Below, one piece after another: positions 10,758 to 20,774 of a DNA stretch of 64,000 nt (within the stretch, counting starts at the first letter, position 1; the number at the start of each line of letters is the position of its first letter). The stretch is from Candidatus Methanophagales archaeon (GTDB lineage Archaea; Halobacteriota; Syntropharchaeia; Alkanophagales; Methanospirareceae): contig JANPRD010000002.1 of the NCBI GenBank assembly GCA_024699715.1, positions 155,372-219,371 of the forward strand, given 5' to 3'. The translations under genes were made by a program, and so were the position numbers. The notes below the pieces were generated by a model. It was not told the DNA's origin. It was given only the letters and a program-made list of their open reading frames with translations, and searched no databases.

Positions 10758-12289
10758 ATGGCTCGCCGTTTGATGATTCAAGGGACGGGTTCGCATGTCG
10801 GTAAGAGTGTAATTGTCGCGGCATTATGCCGAATTTTCGCAAACGAGGGATATGAAGTCGCTCCTTTCAAGGCACAAAACATGTCTTTGAACTCTTATGT
10901 CACCGCTGACGGTCTTGAGATTGCACGCTCTCAGGTATTTCAGGCGCTCGCTGCTCGTAAAGAGCCTGTTGTTGAGATGAATCCGATACTTTTGAAGCCG
11001 ACGAGCGAGAAAGGCGCTCAAGTCATCCTCAAAGGAAAGCCAGTCGCTCACATGACAACGCAACAATACTATGAATTTCAGCCGAAGGCGGTTGAAGTGG
11101 TGAAAGAATGCTTCAAGCGCTTGGACGCAGAGAACGACATCATCATTATTGAGGGTGCTGGAAGTCCAGCGGAGGTGAATTTGCGTGAAAATGATATTGT
11201 TAATATGTTCATTGCGAAGGAATTTAATGCTCCTGTCATACTTGTAGGTGATATTGAGCGTGGTGGGGTCTTCGCTTGGCTCATAGGAACGCTTGAACTC
11301 CTTCAAAAAGAAGAAAGAGAGCTCGTTAAAGGCTTCATAATAAATAAATTTCGTGGAGATTTGAGCATTTTAAAGCCGGGTTTGGATTTTCTTGAGGCGA
11401 AGACGGGGAAAAGAGTTTTGGGAGTGGTGCCTTTCTTCCACCACATTCGTATTCAGGAGGAAGACTCGCTTTCTGTCAGTGAAAAGTGGCGAAAGCAGAA
11501 GGAAGAAGGAGAGCATAGATGAGCGTAATATGCTGAAAATTGCGGTTATTCGTCTGCCACACATATCAAATTTCACGGATTTTGATGCTTTAAGTGCGGA
11601 GCCTGATGTTTCTTTGCGATATGTTGTGGATGTTGAAGCATTAAGAGATGCGGATGTCATCATTTTGCCGGGCTCAAAGAACACGATTTCAGATTTGCTC
11701 TGGTTGAGGGAGCGAGGGCTTGCTGCTGAAATAAAAAGGGCAGCATCCGAAGGTAAATTCATATTTGGCATCTGCGGAGGCTTCCAAATGCTCACAGCAC
11801 GCATATGCGATGAGAGCGGTGTTGAGTCTCCGCTTCGGGAAGTTGAGGGGCTCGCTCTTTTAAATGCAACGACAACATTCCGCAGCGAAAAAATCACTCA
11901 CAGGGTCAAAGCACGCTCAAACCTTCCGTTCTTCAAAGGCTTCGTCGAGGGCTACGAAATTCACATGGGCACCTCAAACCTCACGCGCAGATGCGGGAAA
12001 TGCAAGACACGCCTTCACAATTCTTGAACGCTCAATGGAAAGAGTTTGCGAGAAAGACGGCGCATTTTCACCCGAAGGGAATGTCATCGGCACTTATATT
12101 CACGGCATCTTCGACAACGATGCATTCAGAGATGCATTTCTCAATTTCGTGGCGAGGAGAAGGAAAAAGCAGAAGCGGCGGAAAAGAGCGGGAAGAGGCA
12201 TAAATTGGGATTTTGAAATTGAGAAACTTGCAAATTTCGTGAAGAGACATATTGATATTGAAAAGATTTACGAAATTCTCTTTAGTTGA
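10758..12289 (+). CDS. cobQ: Cobyric acid synthase CobQ/CbiP, two frameshifts
   Basis: MARRLMIQGTGSHVGKSVIVAALCRI...; LPGSKNTISDLLWLR, FGICGGFQML, GYEIHMG, GTYIHGIFDNDAFR spread over three frames. Confidence 0.92.
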
Positions 12290-13362
12290 GAATGGAGAAG
12301 GCGGGGAAGTCTGGGGAGGATTTGCTGCTCGCAATAAGAAGGAATCCATGTGCGAGGGAAGCGATGCTCTGGACGGAAATCGGAGGGAAAGTGCGCTGTG
12401 AGCTCTGTGAGCGTCGCTGTGAAATTCCAGAGGGAGGCAGAGGCTTCTGCAAGACGAGAGTGAATGTGAATGGCAGGCTCTTCACATTAGAATACGGTAA
12501 TATTTCGTCAATTAGTGCGAATCCGATAGAGAAGAAGCCATTCTTCCACTTCTACCCAGGCACTAAAGCACTTACAGTTGGCAGTTATTCGTGCAACTTC
12601 ACATGCTCTTGGTGTCAAAATTGGGAGATTTCAAAGGTTGAGCCTTCCATTTATGCGTGTAATTTCCTATCTGTATCGGATTTTATGAGGAAAGTTGCGT
12701 ATTTTGGATGTGAAGGCACTTCAATATCGTTCAACGAGCCGACGCTCATGCTTGAGTATGCGATTGATGTTTTTAGAGAGGCGAGAAGCAGGGGCTACTA
12801 CAATACTTTCGTGACGAATGGATATATGAGTGAGCGTGCTTTGAACATGCTCGTTGAAAGCGGTTTGGATGCGATGAATGTTGATGTTAAGGGCTGCTCT
12901 TCCGCTGTCAGGAGGTATTGTGGAGCGGATGTTGAGAAAGTTTGGCGAAATATAAGGATTGCATGTGAGAAAGGAGTGCATGTGGAGGTCACAACGCTTT
13001 TAATTCCGGGCGTGAATGACGATGAAGAATGTCTGCGTGAGATAGCTTTGCGAATAAAAAGGTTTGCAGGTGAGAACACACCTTGGCATATTACCAGATA
13101 CTTCCCAGCATACAAGGCGATTGAAGCGGGTCTATGCGAAATCACGCCCGTTGAAAAAATGGAGCATGCTTTACGCATCGGCAAGGATGCGGGTCTTAAC
13201 TATGTTTATTTGGGAAATGTTCCGGGGCATAAATACGAAAACACTTACTGCCACGCTTGCGGCTTCCTCCTCATAAAAAGGCACGGTTTTGATGTCATTC
13301 GCAACGAATTGCGTTCTGGTAAATGCCCGAGGTGCGGTGCTGAAATCCCAATCCGTTTTTAA
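12286..13362 (+). CDS. AmmeMemoRadiSam-type / PflA-like radical SAM protein
   Basis: CELCERRCEIPEGGRGFCKTRVNVNG, SYSCNFTCSWCQNWEIS (CX3CX2C), C-terminal CHACG...CPRCG. Confidence 0.92.
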   Translation: MRMEKAGKSGEDLLLAIRRNPCAREAMLWTEIGGKVRCELCERRCEIPEGGRGFCKTRVNVNGRLFTLEYGNISSISANPIEKKPFFHFYPGTKALTVGSYSCNFTCSWCQNWEISKVEPSIYACNFLSVSDFMRKVAYFGCEGTSISFNEPTLMLEYAIDVFREARSRGYYNTFVTNGYMSERALNMLVESGLDAMNVDVKGCSSAVRRYCGADVEKVWRNIRIACEKGVHVEVTTLLIPGVNDDEECLREIALRIKRFAGENTPWHITRYFPAYKAIEAGLCEITPVEKMEHALRIGKDAGLNYVYLGNVPGHKYENTYCHACGFLLIKRHGFDVIRNELRSGKCPRCGAEIPIRF

Positions 13363-13384
13363 TTTTCGTTCCTTATGCTCATGC

Positions 13385-14116
13385 ATGCAAAAGGCAGCTG
13401 AAAGAGCGAGTGAAAGAGTAAGCGAGAGAGCGAGAGAAGAAGCGGGTGAGCGTGTGAGGGAAGAGAAGAAAGGTGCAAGCGTCGTTAGTGCGAAAGAGCG
13501 CAGTGTTAAAGAGCGTTTGAAGCGGACTGCGGATGCGATTTTCATTCCACTCGCATTCTCCCTGCTTTTTGGCATGCTAATTGTGCCTAACTTTCGTGAA
13601 GACATTGCGAATGTGTTGAATTTTGTGCTTGAACCGCTCGTTGCACACACGAGTTTCCTCTTCACCATCCTCATCCTTGCGGTCTTAACGGGCATATACA
13701 CATCACTTATTCAAAAATTCACGATGAACTTTGAACTTATTGAGAAGAGTCGTGAATTGCAGAAGCGACTCAGGGAGATTCAGCGAGAATACATCGCAGC
13801 GAAGAAAGAGGGCGACAAGAAGCGATTAAAGAAGGTTGAGCGGGAGCAGAAGCGTTTGATGAGCATGCAAATGCAAATTTCAAGCGAAATGTTCAGACAG
13901 CAAATAAAACCGATGGCTTATAGCATGCTTATCACATTCCCTCTTTTCTTCTGGATGTGGGAATATGCGAACATACATTCAGAGAAAGTAATTTTCCCCA
14001 TGATTGGCGAGTGTAGTCTCGCAAATTCGTTCTTTTTCCTTAAATATTGGATAGTTTGGTATATTATCTGCTCCATCGTGATAACGACAATCGTGAGAAA
14101 ATTGCTCGGAATGTGA
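13385..14116 (+). CDS. DUF106 / EMC3-like (YidC/Oxa1-superfamily) membrane protein
   Basis: Coiled-coil ELQKRLREIQREYIAAKKEGDKKRLKKVEREQKRLMSMQMQ between TM segments. Confidence 0.87.
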   Translation: MQKAAERASERVSERAREEAGERVREEKKGASVVSAKERSVKERLKRTADAIFIPLAFSLLFGMLIVPNFREDIANVLNFVLEPLVAHTSFLFTILILAVLTGIYTSLIQKFTMNFELIEKSRELQKRLREIQREYIAAKKEGDKKRLKKVEREQKRLMSMQMQISSEMFRQQIKPMAYSMLITFPLFFWMWEYANIHSEKVIFPMIGECSLANSFFFLKYWIVWYIICSIVITTIVRKLLGM

Positions 14117-14262
14117 TGATGAGGAGGATTTGAGGTGTGAGTAGGAGAAGAAGAGTTGAGAAGAGCGGTGAGTCAAAGGCACCGAGATTTCGGAAGAGAT
14201 TTTAAGGGATAGGGGAAAGGAAATTGTGCGTTCTGCGAGAAGGGGAGGGAAAGGTGGGTCTT

Positions 14263-15480
14263 ATGCGAAGGATGCTTTCAAGCAGAGTGAATGCGGTGCG
14301 AGAATCTGCAACGATAAGGATGTCAGCGATTGCTCGTGAGATGAAGAGAGCGGGTGAGAAAGTGCTGGACTTCTCGCTCGGCGAGCCTGATTTTGACACG
14401 CCAGCGCACATCTGCGAGGCGGCGAAAAAAGCGATGGACGAGGGCTTCACGCACTACACCGCAAGCGCAGGCATTCCAGAGCTTAGAGAGGCGATTGCTG
14501 AGAAAATGAGAGCGGAGAATGGCGTTGACGCTTCGGCTGAGAATGTGATTGTGACGCCGGGTGCGAAGCAAGCGATTTTTGAGGCGATGTTGAGCGTGCT
14601 TGACGAGGGCGACGAGGTGATTCTGCTTGAACCCGCTTGGGTCTCATTTGAAGCAGCGGTGCGAATAGCGGGAGGAAATCCAAAATTCCTGCGAAGGAAA
14701 GAAAAGAGCGTAAATTACGAAGATTTGAGGGCAGTTGTTACGGAAAAGACGAAGATGTTGGTGGTAAATAGCCCAAATAATCCTGTGGGATATGTGATGG
14801 ATGAGCGGGAATTGCGTGAGATTGCGGAGTTCGCATGCGATTACAACATAATTGTCCTTTCAGATGAGGTTTATGAGAAGATTATTTATGGTAAGAAGCA
14901 TGTGAGCATCGCATCATTTGAGGGAATGGAGGAAAGAACAATCGTAGTGAATGGCTTCTCAAAAACATATGCGATGACTGGCTGGCGAGTCGGTTATGCG
15001 GTCGCACCGATTGAGATTGTCTCGGCGATGACGAAAATGCAACAGCATTCAGCGACATGCGCACCTTCAATATCGCAGCGTGCAGCCCTTGCGGCATTAA
15101 AAGGCTCGCAGGAATGCGTCGCAGAAATGGTCGCAGAGTTCAAAAAGCGCAGAGACCTCATCGTCAAACGCCTCCTCAAACTCGGCTTCTCTTGCGAACC
15201 GATGCCTGAAGGTGCGTTCTATGTCTTCGTCGGTATTCCTGCGCATGCCCTTACGGCTGCTTTTGGCGACAGCGAGGCAAGTGAGGGCGATGAAAAGCGA
15301 AAAGGAGTGGCAGAAGACATCATTTTTGCGGAGTGGCTCCTGCGTTCCGCCCTTGTTGTTGCGACGCCAGGCTCAGCATTCGGAGAAGCCGGAAGAAACC
15401 ACCTCCGATTCTCCTACGCAACATCCTTAGAAAACATCGCAGAGGGCATGGAACGCTTGGAAAATCTCCTCTCACAATAA
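14263..15480 (+). CDS. Class I PLP-dependent aminotransferase (AspC-like)
   Basis: FSLGEPDFDTPAHI, NSPNNPVGYVM, GFSKTYAMTGWRVGYAVAP. Confidence 0.94.
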   Translation: MRRMLSSRVNAVRESATIRMSAIAREMKRAGEKVLDFSLGEPDFDTPAHICEAAKKAMDEGFTHYTASAGIPELREAIAEKMRAENGVDASAENVIVTPGAKQAIFEAMLSVLDEGDEVILLEPAWVSFEAAVRIAGGNPKFLRRKEKSVNYEDLRAVVTEKTKMLVVNSPNNPVGYVMDERELREIAEFACDYNIIVLSDEVYEKIIYGKKHVSIASFEGMEERTIVVNGFSKTYAMTGWRVGYAVAPIEIVSAMTKMQQHSATCAPSISQRAALAALKGSQECVAEMVAEFKKRRDLIVKRLLKLGFSCEPMPEGAFYVFVGIPAHALTAAFGDSEASEGDEKRKGVAEDIIFAEWLLRSALVVATPGSAFGEAGRNHLRFSYATSLENIAEGMERLENLLSQ

Positions 15481-15642
15481 TAAATTTCGTGGAAAACTCC
15501 TATAATAAATCTTGCTTTAAATTTCTTATTATCCTTTTAAGTAAGAATTTGTTTCCTTTTAGAAAATCAGATAATTATTAAAGAAGTAAGGGGGAAAGAG
15601 AGATGTGGGGTATGAAGAAAGGATGCAAAGGTATTAAGTGGA

Positions 15643-15831
15643 ATGTGTGCTGAGGGCGTCAGGAGGGGGAAGCGGGAGATGGAGCGTAGGATGCGACTGC
15701 TAAAGGAATTGTTGAGCGTGTTGGAGCGGTTGGAGCGAGAGTATGCCTCGCTGGGGGATGTGGTGTTTGAGGATTTGAAGCGTGAATTAGGCTCGTGGTT
15801 CGTTGAATATCCGCTATTTCAGGGTTCTTAA
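15643..15831 (+). CDS. Small hypothetical protein
   Basis: 62-aa ORF, helix-rich composition. Confidence 0.3.
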   Translation: MCAEGVRRGKREMERRMRLLKELLSVLERLEREYASLGDVVFEDLKRELGSWFVEYPLFQGS

Positions 15832-15978
15832 TTACTTCTAATATTTTTCCACATTATAACACAAAAAGGGGCAAGTGGGCGGGTGCCGTGCCGCCGGAGC
15901 GGGAATGCCAGAGTGGGAGCGTTAGGGGGAATGAAGGAGGGAGATGGGAGGGGGTGAGAGTAAGGTCGTCAGTTAGCG

Positions 15979-16293
15979 TTGGCGATGCAAAATGAAGGAG
16001 AGATGGAGGAGCTGATTTTGAGGACGAGAATGAGGCGGAAGCGGAAAAGGAGCAGATGGGAGATTATTCTGGATATATTGAACGGGATAGACGGTGCAGG
16101 TAATATGAAGAAGACGCAAATTATGTATAATGCGAGATTAGATTGGCGGAACTTCCAGAAGTATTTCCATAATCTTGTGGAACAAGGTTACATAGAAGAG
16201 GTGGAGAATTCGCAAGGCGAGTATAAAATCACTGAGAGAGGTAGGGAATTATTGCGGAAGCTTGAGGAGCTGCAGGATAAAATACGATTTTAG
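15979..16293 (+). CDS. Winged-helix DNA-binding protein
   Basis: EIILDILNGIDGAGNMKKTQIMYNARLDWRNFQKYFHNLVEQGYIEEVENSQGEYKITERGRELL is archaeal wHTH-like. Confidence 0.8.
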   Translation: MAMQNEGEMEELILRTRMRRKRKRSRWEIILDILNGIDGAGNMKKTQIMYNARLDWRNFQKYFHNLVEQGYIEEVENSQGEYKITERGRELLRKLEELQDKIRF

Positions 16294-16381
16294 GAAGATG
16301 TTGCTGCTAATCTCCTCTTTTTCAATGGGATACAGCAGGTGAGGCGGGTGGGAAATTTAAGTAGAGCAGACCACTCTAAAA

Positions 16382-17443
16382 ATGATGGAAGCGACGAAGA
16401 CGATCAAGTGCAAGCTCATCGGGCTGACTCTGCGGAAGAAGGAGATACTCAATAGAGAGTATGACAGCTTCCAGCACTGGCTCGAGACAGGTGAAGACAG
16501 AGGCGTATACTCAGCATACAAGCAAGATGCGAGGTGGCTATACAAGAAAGCGAAGCGAATGAAAGGCGTTCCGATAAGGAAAGACTTGATAGATATTCAG
16601 AGAAGGGACACTAAGATTGCCGAGTATTGGGCGAGGATAAGAGTGAAAGGTGTGAGAGGAGGCGTTAAGGTTGCACTCGCTCATCAACCTTTCAATTTCG
16701 AAGAGTGGGATGTATGTGAATCTCTGCTCGTCAGGAGGGATGGAGATTTCTACCTTTATGTCACGGTCAAGAAAGAGGTTGAGCTGAGGGAAGAATACTC
16801 ATCAATCATTGCAGTTGATATAGGAGCTCGTTGGGTAGCTGTGTCGGTGGCACGGCACCGCAGCAAGCCGAAGTTCTACGGCAAAAGAGTGAGAGAACTT
16901 AGAGGAAAATACTTCTGGCTGAGGAGAAAGCTCGGCAGAGCGAAGAAGCTCAGGGCGATAAAGGAGATAGGTCATAAGGAGCGAAGGCTTGTGAACGATG
17001 AGCTTCACAAGATAGCGAAAGACATCGTTGAAGAAGCAGAAAGACACAACGCAATAATAGCGATAGGCGACTTGAAAGGCATCAGAAATAAGAAGAAGGG
17101 GAGAAAAGCGAACAGAAAGGTCAATTCCATGCCATCTCATAAACTGAAGGAATACATCAGGTATAAGGCGCTTGAGCGAGGCATTCTGGTGGTAGAAGTT
17201 CCAGAGTTCAACACATCAAAGCAATGCTCTCGCTGCGGCTCAATGCGAACTGAAAGACCTTCTCAGGGCGTCTTCATCTGCTCTGATTGCGGCTATCAAG
17301 TCAATGCGGATGTGAACGGCGCAAAGAACATACTTAAACGAGCCGTGGGCTATATGCTCACGGCAGGGGCTTTAGTGACCAAGCCCGAAGGGGAGCGCTT
17401 TATAGCACACTCCCCAACCTCAAGCATCCGTCGGATGCCCTAA
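16382..17443 (+). CDS. tnpB: TnpB (IS605 OrfB family) RNA-guided nuclease homolog
   Basis: AVDIGARWVAVSV, AIIAIGDLKGIRNKKKG, SKQCSRCGSMRTERPSQGVFICSDCGYQVNADVNGAKNIL. Confidence 0.93.
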   Translation: MMEATKTIKCKLIGLTLRKKEILNREYDSFQHWLETGEDRGVYSAYKQDARWLYKKAKRMKGVPIRKDLIDIQRRDTKIAEYWARIRVKGVRGGVKVALAHQPFNFEEWDVCESLLVRRDGDFYLYVTVKKEVELREEYSSIIAVDIGARWVAVSVARHRSKPKFYGKRVRELRGKYFWLRRKLGRAKKLRAIKEIGHKERRLVNDELHKIAKDIVEEAERHNAIIAIGDLKGIRNKKKGRKANRKVNSMPSHKLKEYIRYKALERGILVVEVPEFNTSKQCSRCGSMRTERPSQGVFICSDCGYQVNADVNGAKNILKRAVGYMLTAGALVTKPEGERFIAHSPTSSIRRMP

Positions 17444-17461
17444 TGGGAGGGAGGAGGTCAC
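17343..17461 (+). ncRNA. Predicted omegaRNA / right end of TnpB element 1
   Basis: Hairpins GCCGTG..CACGGC, GGGCTT..AAGCCC, GGGGAG..CTCCCC, GCATCC..GGATGC ending GGAGGAGGTCAC; same arrangement at 61965-62073. Confidence 0.5.
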
Positions 17462-17736
17462 TTGCGTGAAGAGAGGGTGAGGAAAATAGATATTTCCTTT
17501 TTTTTACTTGCGACCGCTCCTGAGATGTTTCTTATGGTGTCTTTCACGGGACGCACATACCATTCGCCGCATTCGTCAATTTCAACGCAGAACGCATCCC
17601 CTATGCGCAGATTAGAGCCTTGCATGCGCAGAAACTTGCGTGCATCCTCGCCGAAGAGGTAGAGCGGCATCTCAAAAAGAAATAAGCACAAAAAATAAAA
17701 TTCCCTCTCCCTGCTCTCACTCTTGCTTCTATCCAC
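17458..17736 (-). CDS. Small hypothetical protein
   Basis: MPLYLFGEDARKFLRMQGSNLRIGDAFCVEIDECGEWYVRPVKDTIRNISG; internal start at 17670 likely. Confidence 0.45.
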   Translation of the reverse strand: MDRSKSESREREFYFLCLFLFEMPLYLFGEDARKFLRMQGSNLRIGDAFCVEIDECGEWYVRPVKDTIRNISGAVASKKKEISIFLTLSSRK

Positions 17737-17738
17737 TG

Positions 17739-18095
17739 TCAGTCGTTAAGCATGCGTTTCAGGGCGTAGAGGACTTTCTCGCCTTCTTCCCTTGAGGATG
17801 CGCTTGTGACGATGCGTATTTCCTGAACAGTGGAGCCTTCAACGAGCAACGCCCGGACATTCCCTCGTGCATCGCTCCTTGTGAGTTTCAGTCGCAGACC
17901 TCCTGAGGGAGATGCAGTCCCTTTGTTCTCAATCACGCCAGGGATAACCTTCTTCACGAGAGGAGAACCCGCAACCTTCAGCAAGAGGCGTTTGCCTTCC
18001 CTGCCCCCGATAATTGTTGAATGAGTGCCGTGAATCTTGCGAGCAGCGCTCCCTTCGTATCCTCTACCTTTTGTATTTGCGGCGCTGCTGGGCAT
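17739..18095 (-). CDS. DUF2103-like conserved protein
   Basis: RKIHGTHSTIIGGREGKRLLLKVAGSPLVKKVIPGVIENKG...RLKLTRSDARGNVRALLVEGSTVQEIRIVTS. Confidence 0.65.
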   Translation of the reverse strand: MPSSAANTKGRGYEGSAARKIHGTHSTIIGGREGKRLLLKVAGSPLVKKVIPGVIENKGTASPSGGLRLKLTRSDARGNVRALLVEGSTVQEIRIVTSASSREEGEKVLYALKRMLND

Positions 18096-18210
18096 CCTCC
18101 TTTTTTAACTTTTGCACATTATTTTCTTATCCCCGCCCCCAGCGTGCTTGGCGGAGGCTCCGCAGGAAAGCGATGATGCCAGGTCTCCAGGGCGGGGGAC
18201 ATGAGAGCGT

Positions 18211-18266
18211 GAGATTGTGAGGTTGTGAGGTTGTGAGAGTATGAGGGTATGAGAGTGAGAGAGGAG
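18211..18266. repeat. Degenerate 8-nt tandem repeat (GAGGTTGT/GAGGGTAT)
   Basis: gagattgt gaggttgt gaggttgt gagagtat gagggtat gagagtga gagaggag. Confidence 0.7.
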
Positions 18267-18306
18267 AGCGAAAGTGAAGATTTGAGAGAAAAGAATTAAG
18301 AGGCGT

Positions 18307-19500
18307 ATGGGGATGCGAGAGCGGAACATAGCGGTGAAGTTTTTGAGGGTGCCTTCGGTAGAGGAGCAGGAAATAGAGATTGTGGAGCGGAAAGGTTTGG
18401 GGCATCCTGACAGTCTTTGCGATGGTATTGCGGAGGCGGTGAGCAGGGCGCTCTGCGAAGAATACAAAAAGAAATGCGGAGCAATATTACACCACAACAC
18501 GGACAAAGTTCAGATTGTTGCGGGGCGCTCAAATCCGGAATTCGGCGGAGGCGAGATTCTTTCACCCATTTATGTGCTATTAGGAGGCAGAGCAACGAGA
18601 GAATTTAACGGAAATGAGATAGCGGTTGACAAGATTGCGATAAGAGCAGCGAGGGAATACCTGAAGAATGTGCGGAATTTGGATGTGAACAACGATGTAG
18701 TTGTTGAAAGCAGGCTCGGAAAAGGCTCATCAGACCTAATTGAAGTGTTCAAGCGTAAAAAGGAGGTTCCGATGGCAAACGACACTTCATTCGGCGTTGC
18801 TCACGCACCCCTCTCAGAGACGGAGAGAACGGTTCTGGAAGTTGAGAATCGCACCATGCAATATTTCCGATTTCGTGAGAAAGCGGTCGGTGAGGACATG
18901 AAAGTGATGGCTCTTCGTGTGAAGGACAAAATAACGCTGACCGTTGGTGATGCTTTCGTCTCAAGACACCTTGCGAGTCGTGAAGAATACGAGGAAGTGA
19001 AGCGTCGCCTCTCTGAATTTTTGAGTGAGGTTGCCGCTGAAAACACAAGCAGAAATGTGGAAGTCCTCGTGAATCGTGCAGACACGGAAGAATCCGCATA
19101 CATCACGGTGACAGGCACTTCCGCCGAAATGGGCGACGACGGCGCAGCAGGAAGAGGTAACAGATGCAACGGTCTTATCACGCCGAACCGCCCGATGAGC
19201 ATGGAAGGAGCATCCGGGAAGAATCCTGTGAACCACACGGGAAAACTCTACAATCTCGTAGCGATGAAGATTGCGGAGGAGATTGCGGAGAAATTGAGCG
19301 TCAAGGAAGTCTATGTGAAAATCCTCTCTGAAATCGGCAGACGCATTGACGACCCGAAAATCGCAATCATTGAGATGCTGCCTGAAAGCGAGGCTTCTCC
19401 GAATATGGAAAGCGAAGCGAGAAGAATCGCAAGCGAGTGGCTTGAAAACATTCAGGAAATCTCTGAAATGGTCATCAGTGGGAAATTGAGGACTTTTTAA
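18307..19500 (+). CDS. mat: Archaeal S-adenosylmethionine synthetase
   Basis: VERKGLGHPDSLCDGIAEAVSRAL, HHNTDKVQIVAGRS, GDDGAAGRGNRCNGLITPNRPMSMEGASGKNPVNH. Confidence 0.96.
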   Translation: MGMRERNIAVKFLRVPSVEEQEIEIVERKGLGHPDSLCDGIAEAVSRALCEEYKKKCGAILHHNTDKVQIVAGRSNPEFGGGEILSPIYVLLGGRATREFNGNEIAVDKIAIRAAREYLKNVRNLDVNNDVVVESRLGKGSSDLIEVFKRKKEVPMANDTSFGVAHAPLSETERTVLEVENRTMQYFRFREKAVGEDMKVMALRVKDKITLTVGDAFVSRHLASREEYEEVKRRLSEFLSEVAAENTSRNVEVLVNRADTEESAYITVTGTSAEMGDDGAAGRGNRCNGLITPNRPMSMEGASGKNPVNHTGKLYNLVAMKIAEEIAEKLSVKEVYVKILSEIGRRIDDPKIAIIEMLPESEASPNMESEARRIASEWLENIQEISEMVISGKLRTF

Positions 19501-19586
19501 CCCTCTCTCCTCTCATCTTCTCACCTCCGCAAGAAGACCAAAACTTTATAATTTTACTTATATTTATGATAGATGAGTGAAGGGAA

Positions 19587-20774
19587 ATGGTGAAAAAAGA
19601 TTATGAACTGACATATTCAGGTAAAAAACCTAAAAGAGAAATCATAAGTAAAACACCAATAGTTAATTTAGAAAAAATAAAGGACTTTGGAAAATTTCGT
19701 ACTTTAAATAATTGGAATAACATGCTTATTTTTGGGGACAATCTACCTGTGTTAAAGACTTTATTGAGTGATCCAAGTATAAAAGGTAAAATAAAACTGA
19801 TCTATATAGATCCTCCATTTGCAACTAATCACAATTTTAGAGTGGGTAAATCCAGAACAGCAACGATAAGTGCTAGTGAGGAGGATGAAACTGCTTATAT
19901 AGACAGATTACATGGGTCTAAATATTTTGAGTTTTTAAGAGAACGTTTAATTTTAATGAGAGAATTATTAGCTGATGATGGTTCAATTTATGTTCATATA
20001 GATTGTAAAATAGGTCATTATGTAAAGATTCTAATGGATGAGATATTTGGAGAAGAGAACTTCATCAATGATATTACGAGAATAAAATGTAATCCAAAGA
20101 ACTTTCCCAGAAAAGCATACGGAAATATCAAGGATATGATTTTATTTTACTCAAAAACAAACAAATATATCTGGAATGATCCAAGAGAACCATATACACA
20201 GGAAGATATAGAAAAATTATTTCCAAAAATTGATGAAAATGGGCGAAGATATACAACTGTTCCTCTTCATGCCCCTGGTGAAACTAAGAATGGTGCTACA
20301 GGAAAGTCATGGAGAGGCATGTTACCACCAAAAGGAAGGCATTGGAGATATCCCCCAGAGGTTCTTGAAGAATTGGATAAAAAGGGGTTGATTGAGTGGA
20401 GTAAAAGAGGTGTTCCCAGACTTAAAATATATGCAGATGAATTTATCAAAAAAGGAAAAAGAAGACAAGATATTTGGGAATTTAAAGATCCACAATATCC
20501 TTCCTATCCAACAGAAAAGAATTTAGATATGCACAAAGTTATCATAGAAGCATCATCTAACTCAGGAGATATAGTTTTGGATGCATTTGCAGGTTCAGGA
20601 ACAACACTTGTTGCTGCAGAGATACTAGGTAGGAGATGGATAGGTATAGACAATTCACCATATGCTATTAAAATTTCAATAAAAAGACTCCTAAAAATGA
20701 AAAACTGCAGGTTGTTTACACTTTATAATGCCACAGGAAAACCTTTACCTGAGACTCTCCAAGAAATCCTTTAA
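19587..20774 (+). CDS. DNA methyltransferase, beta-class amino-MTase (R-M system)
   Basis: LIYIDPPFATNHNF (DPPF), SGDIVLDAFAGSGTTLVAAEILGRRWIGID (FAGSGTT). Confidence 0.92.
   Translation: MVKKDYELTYSGKKPKREIISKTPIVNLEKIKDFGKFRTLNNWNNMLIFGDNLPVLKTLLSDPSIKGKIKLIYIDPPFATNHNFRVGKSRTATISASEEDETAYIDRLHGSKYFEFLRERLILMRELLADDGSIYVHIDCKIGHYVKILMDEIFGEENFINDITRIKCNPKNFPRKAYGNIKDMILFYSKTNKYIWNDPREPYTQEDIEKLFPKIDENGRRYTTVPLHAPGETKNGATGKSWRGMLPPKGRHWRYPPEVLEELDKKGLIEWSKRGVPRLKIYADEFIKKGKRRQDIWEFKDPQYPSYPTEKNLDMHKVIIEASSNSGDIVLDAFAGSGTTLVAAEILGRRWIGIDNSPYAIKISIKRLLKMKNCRLFTLYNATGKPLPETLQEIL

Larger units (their letters stand above)
16382..17461 (+). mobile_element. IS605-like solo TnpB element 1 (left boundary undefined)
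   Basis: tnpB plus conserved right end; no tnpA seen. Confidence 0.75.
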
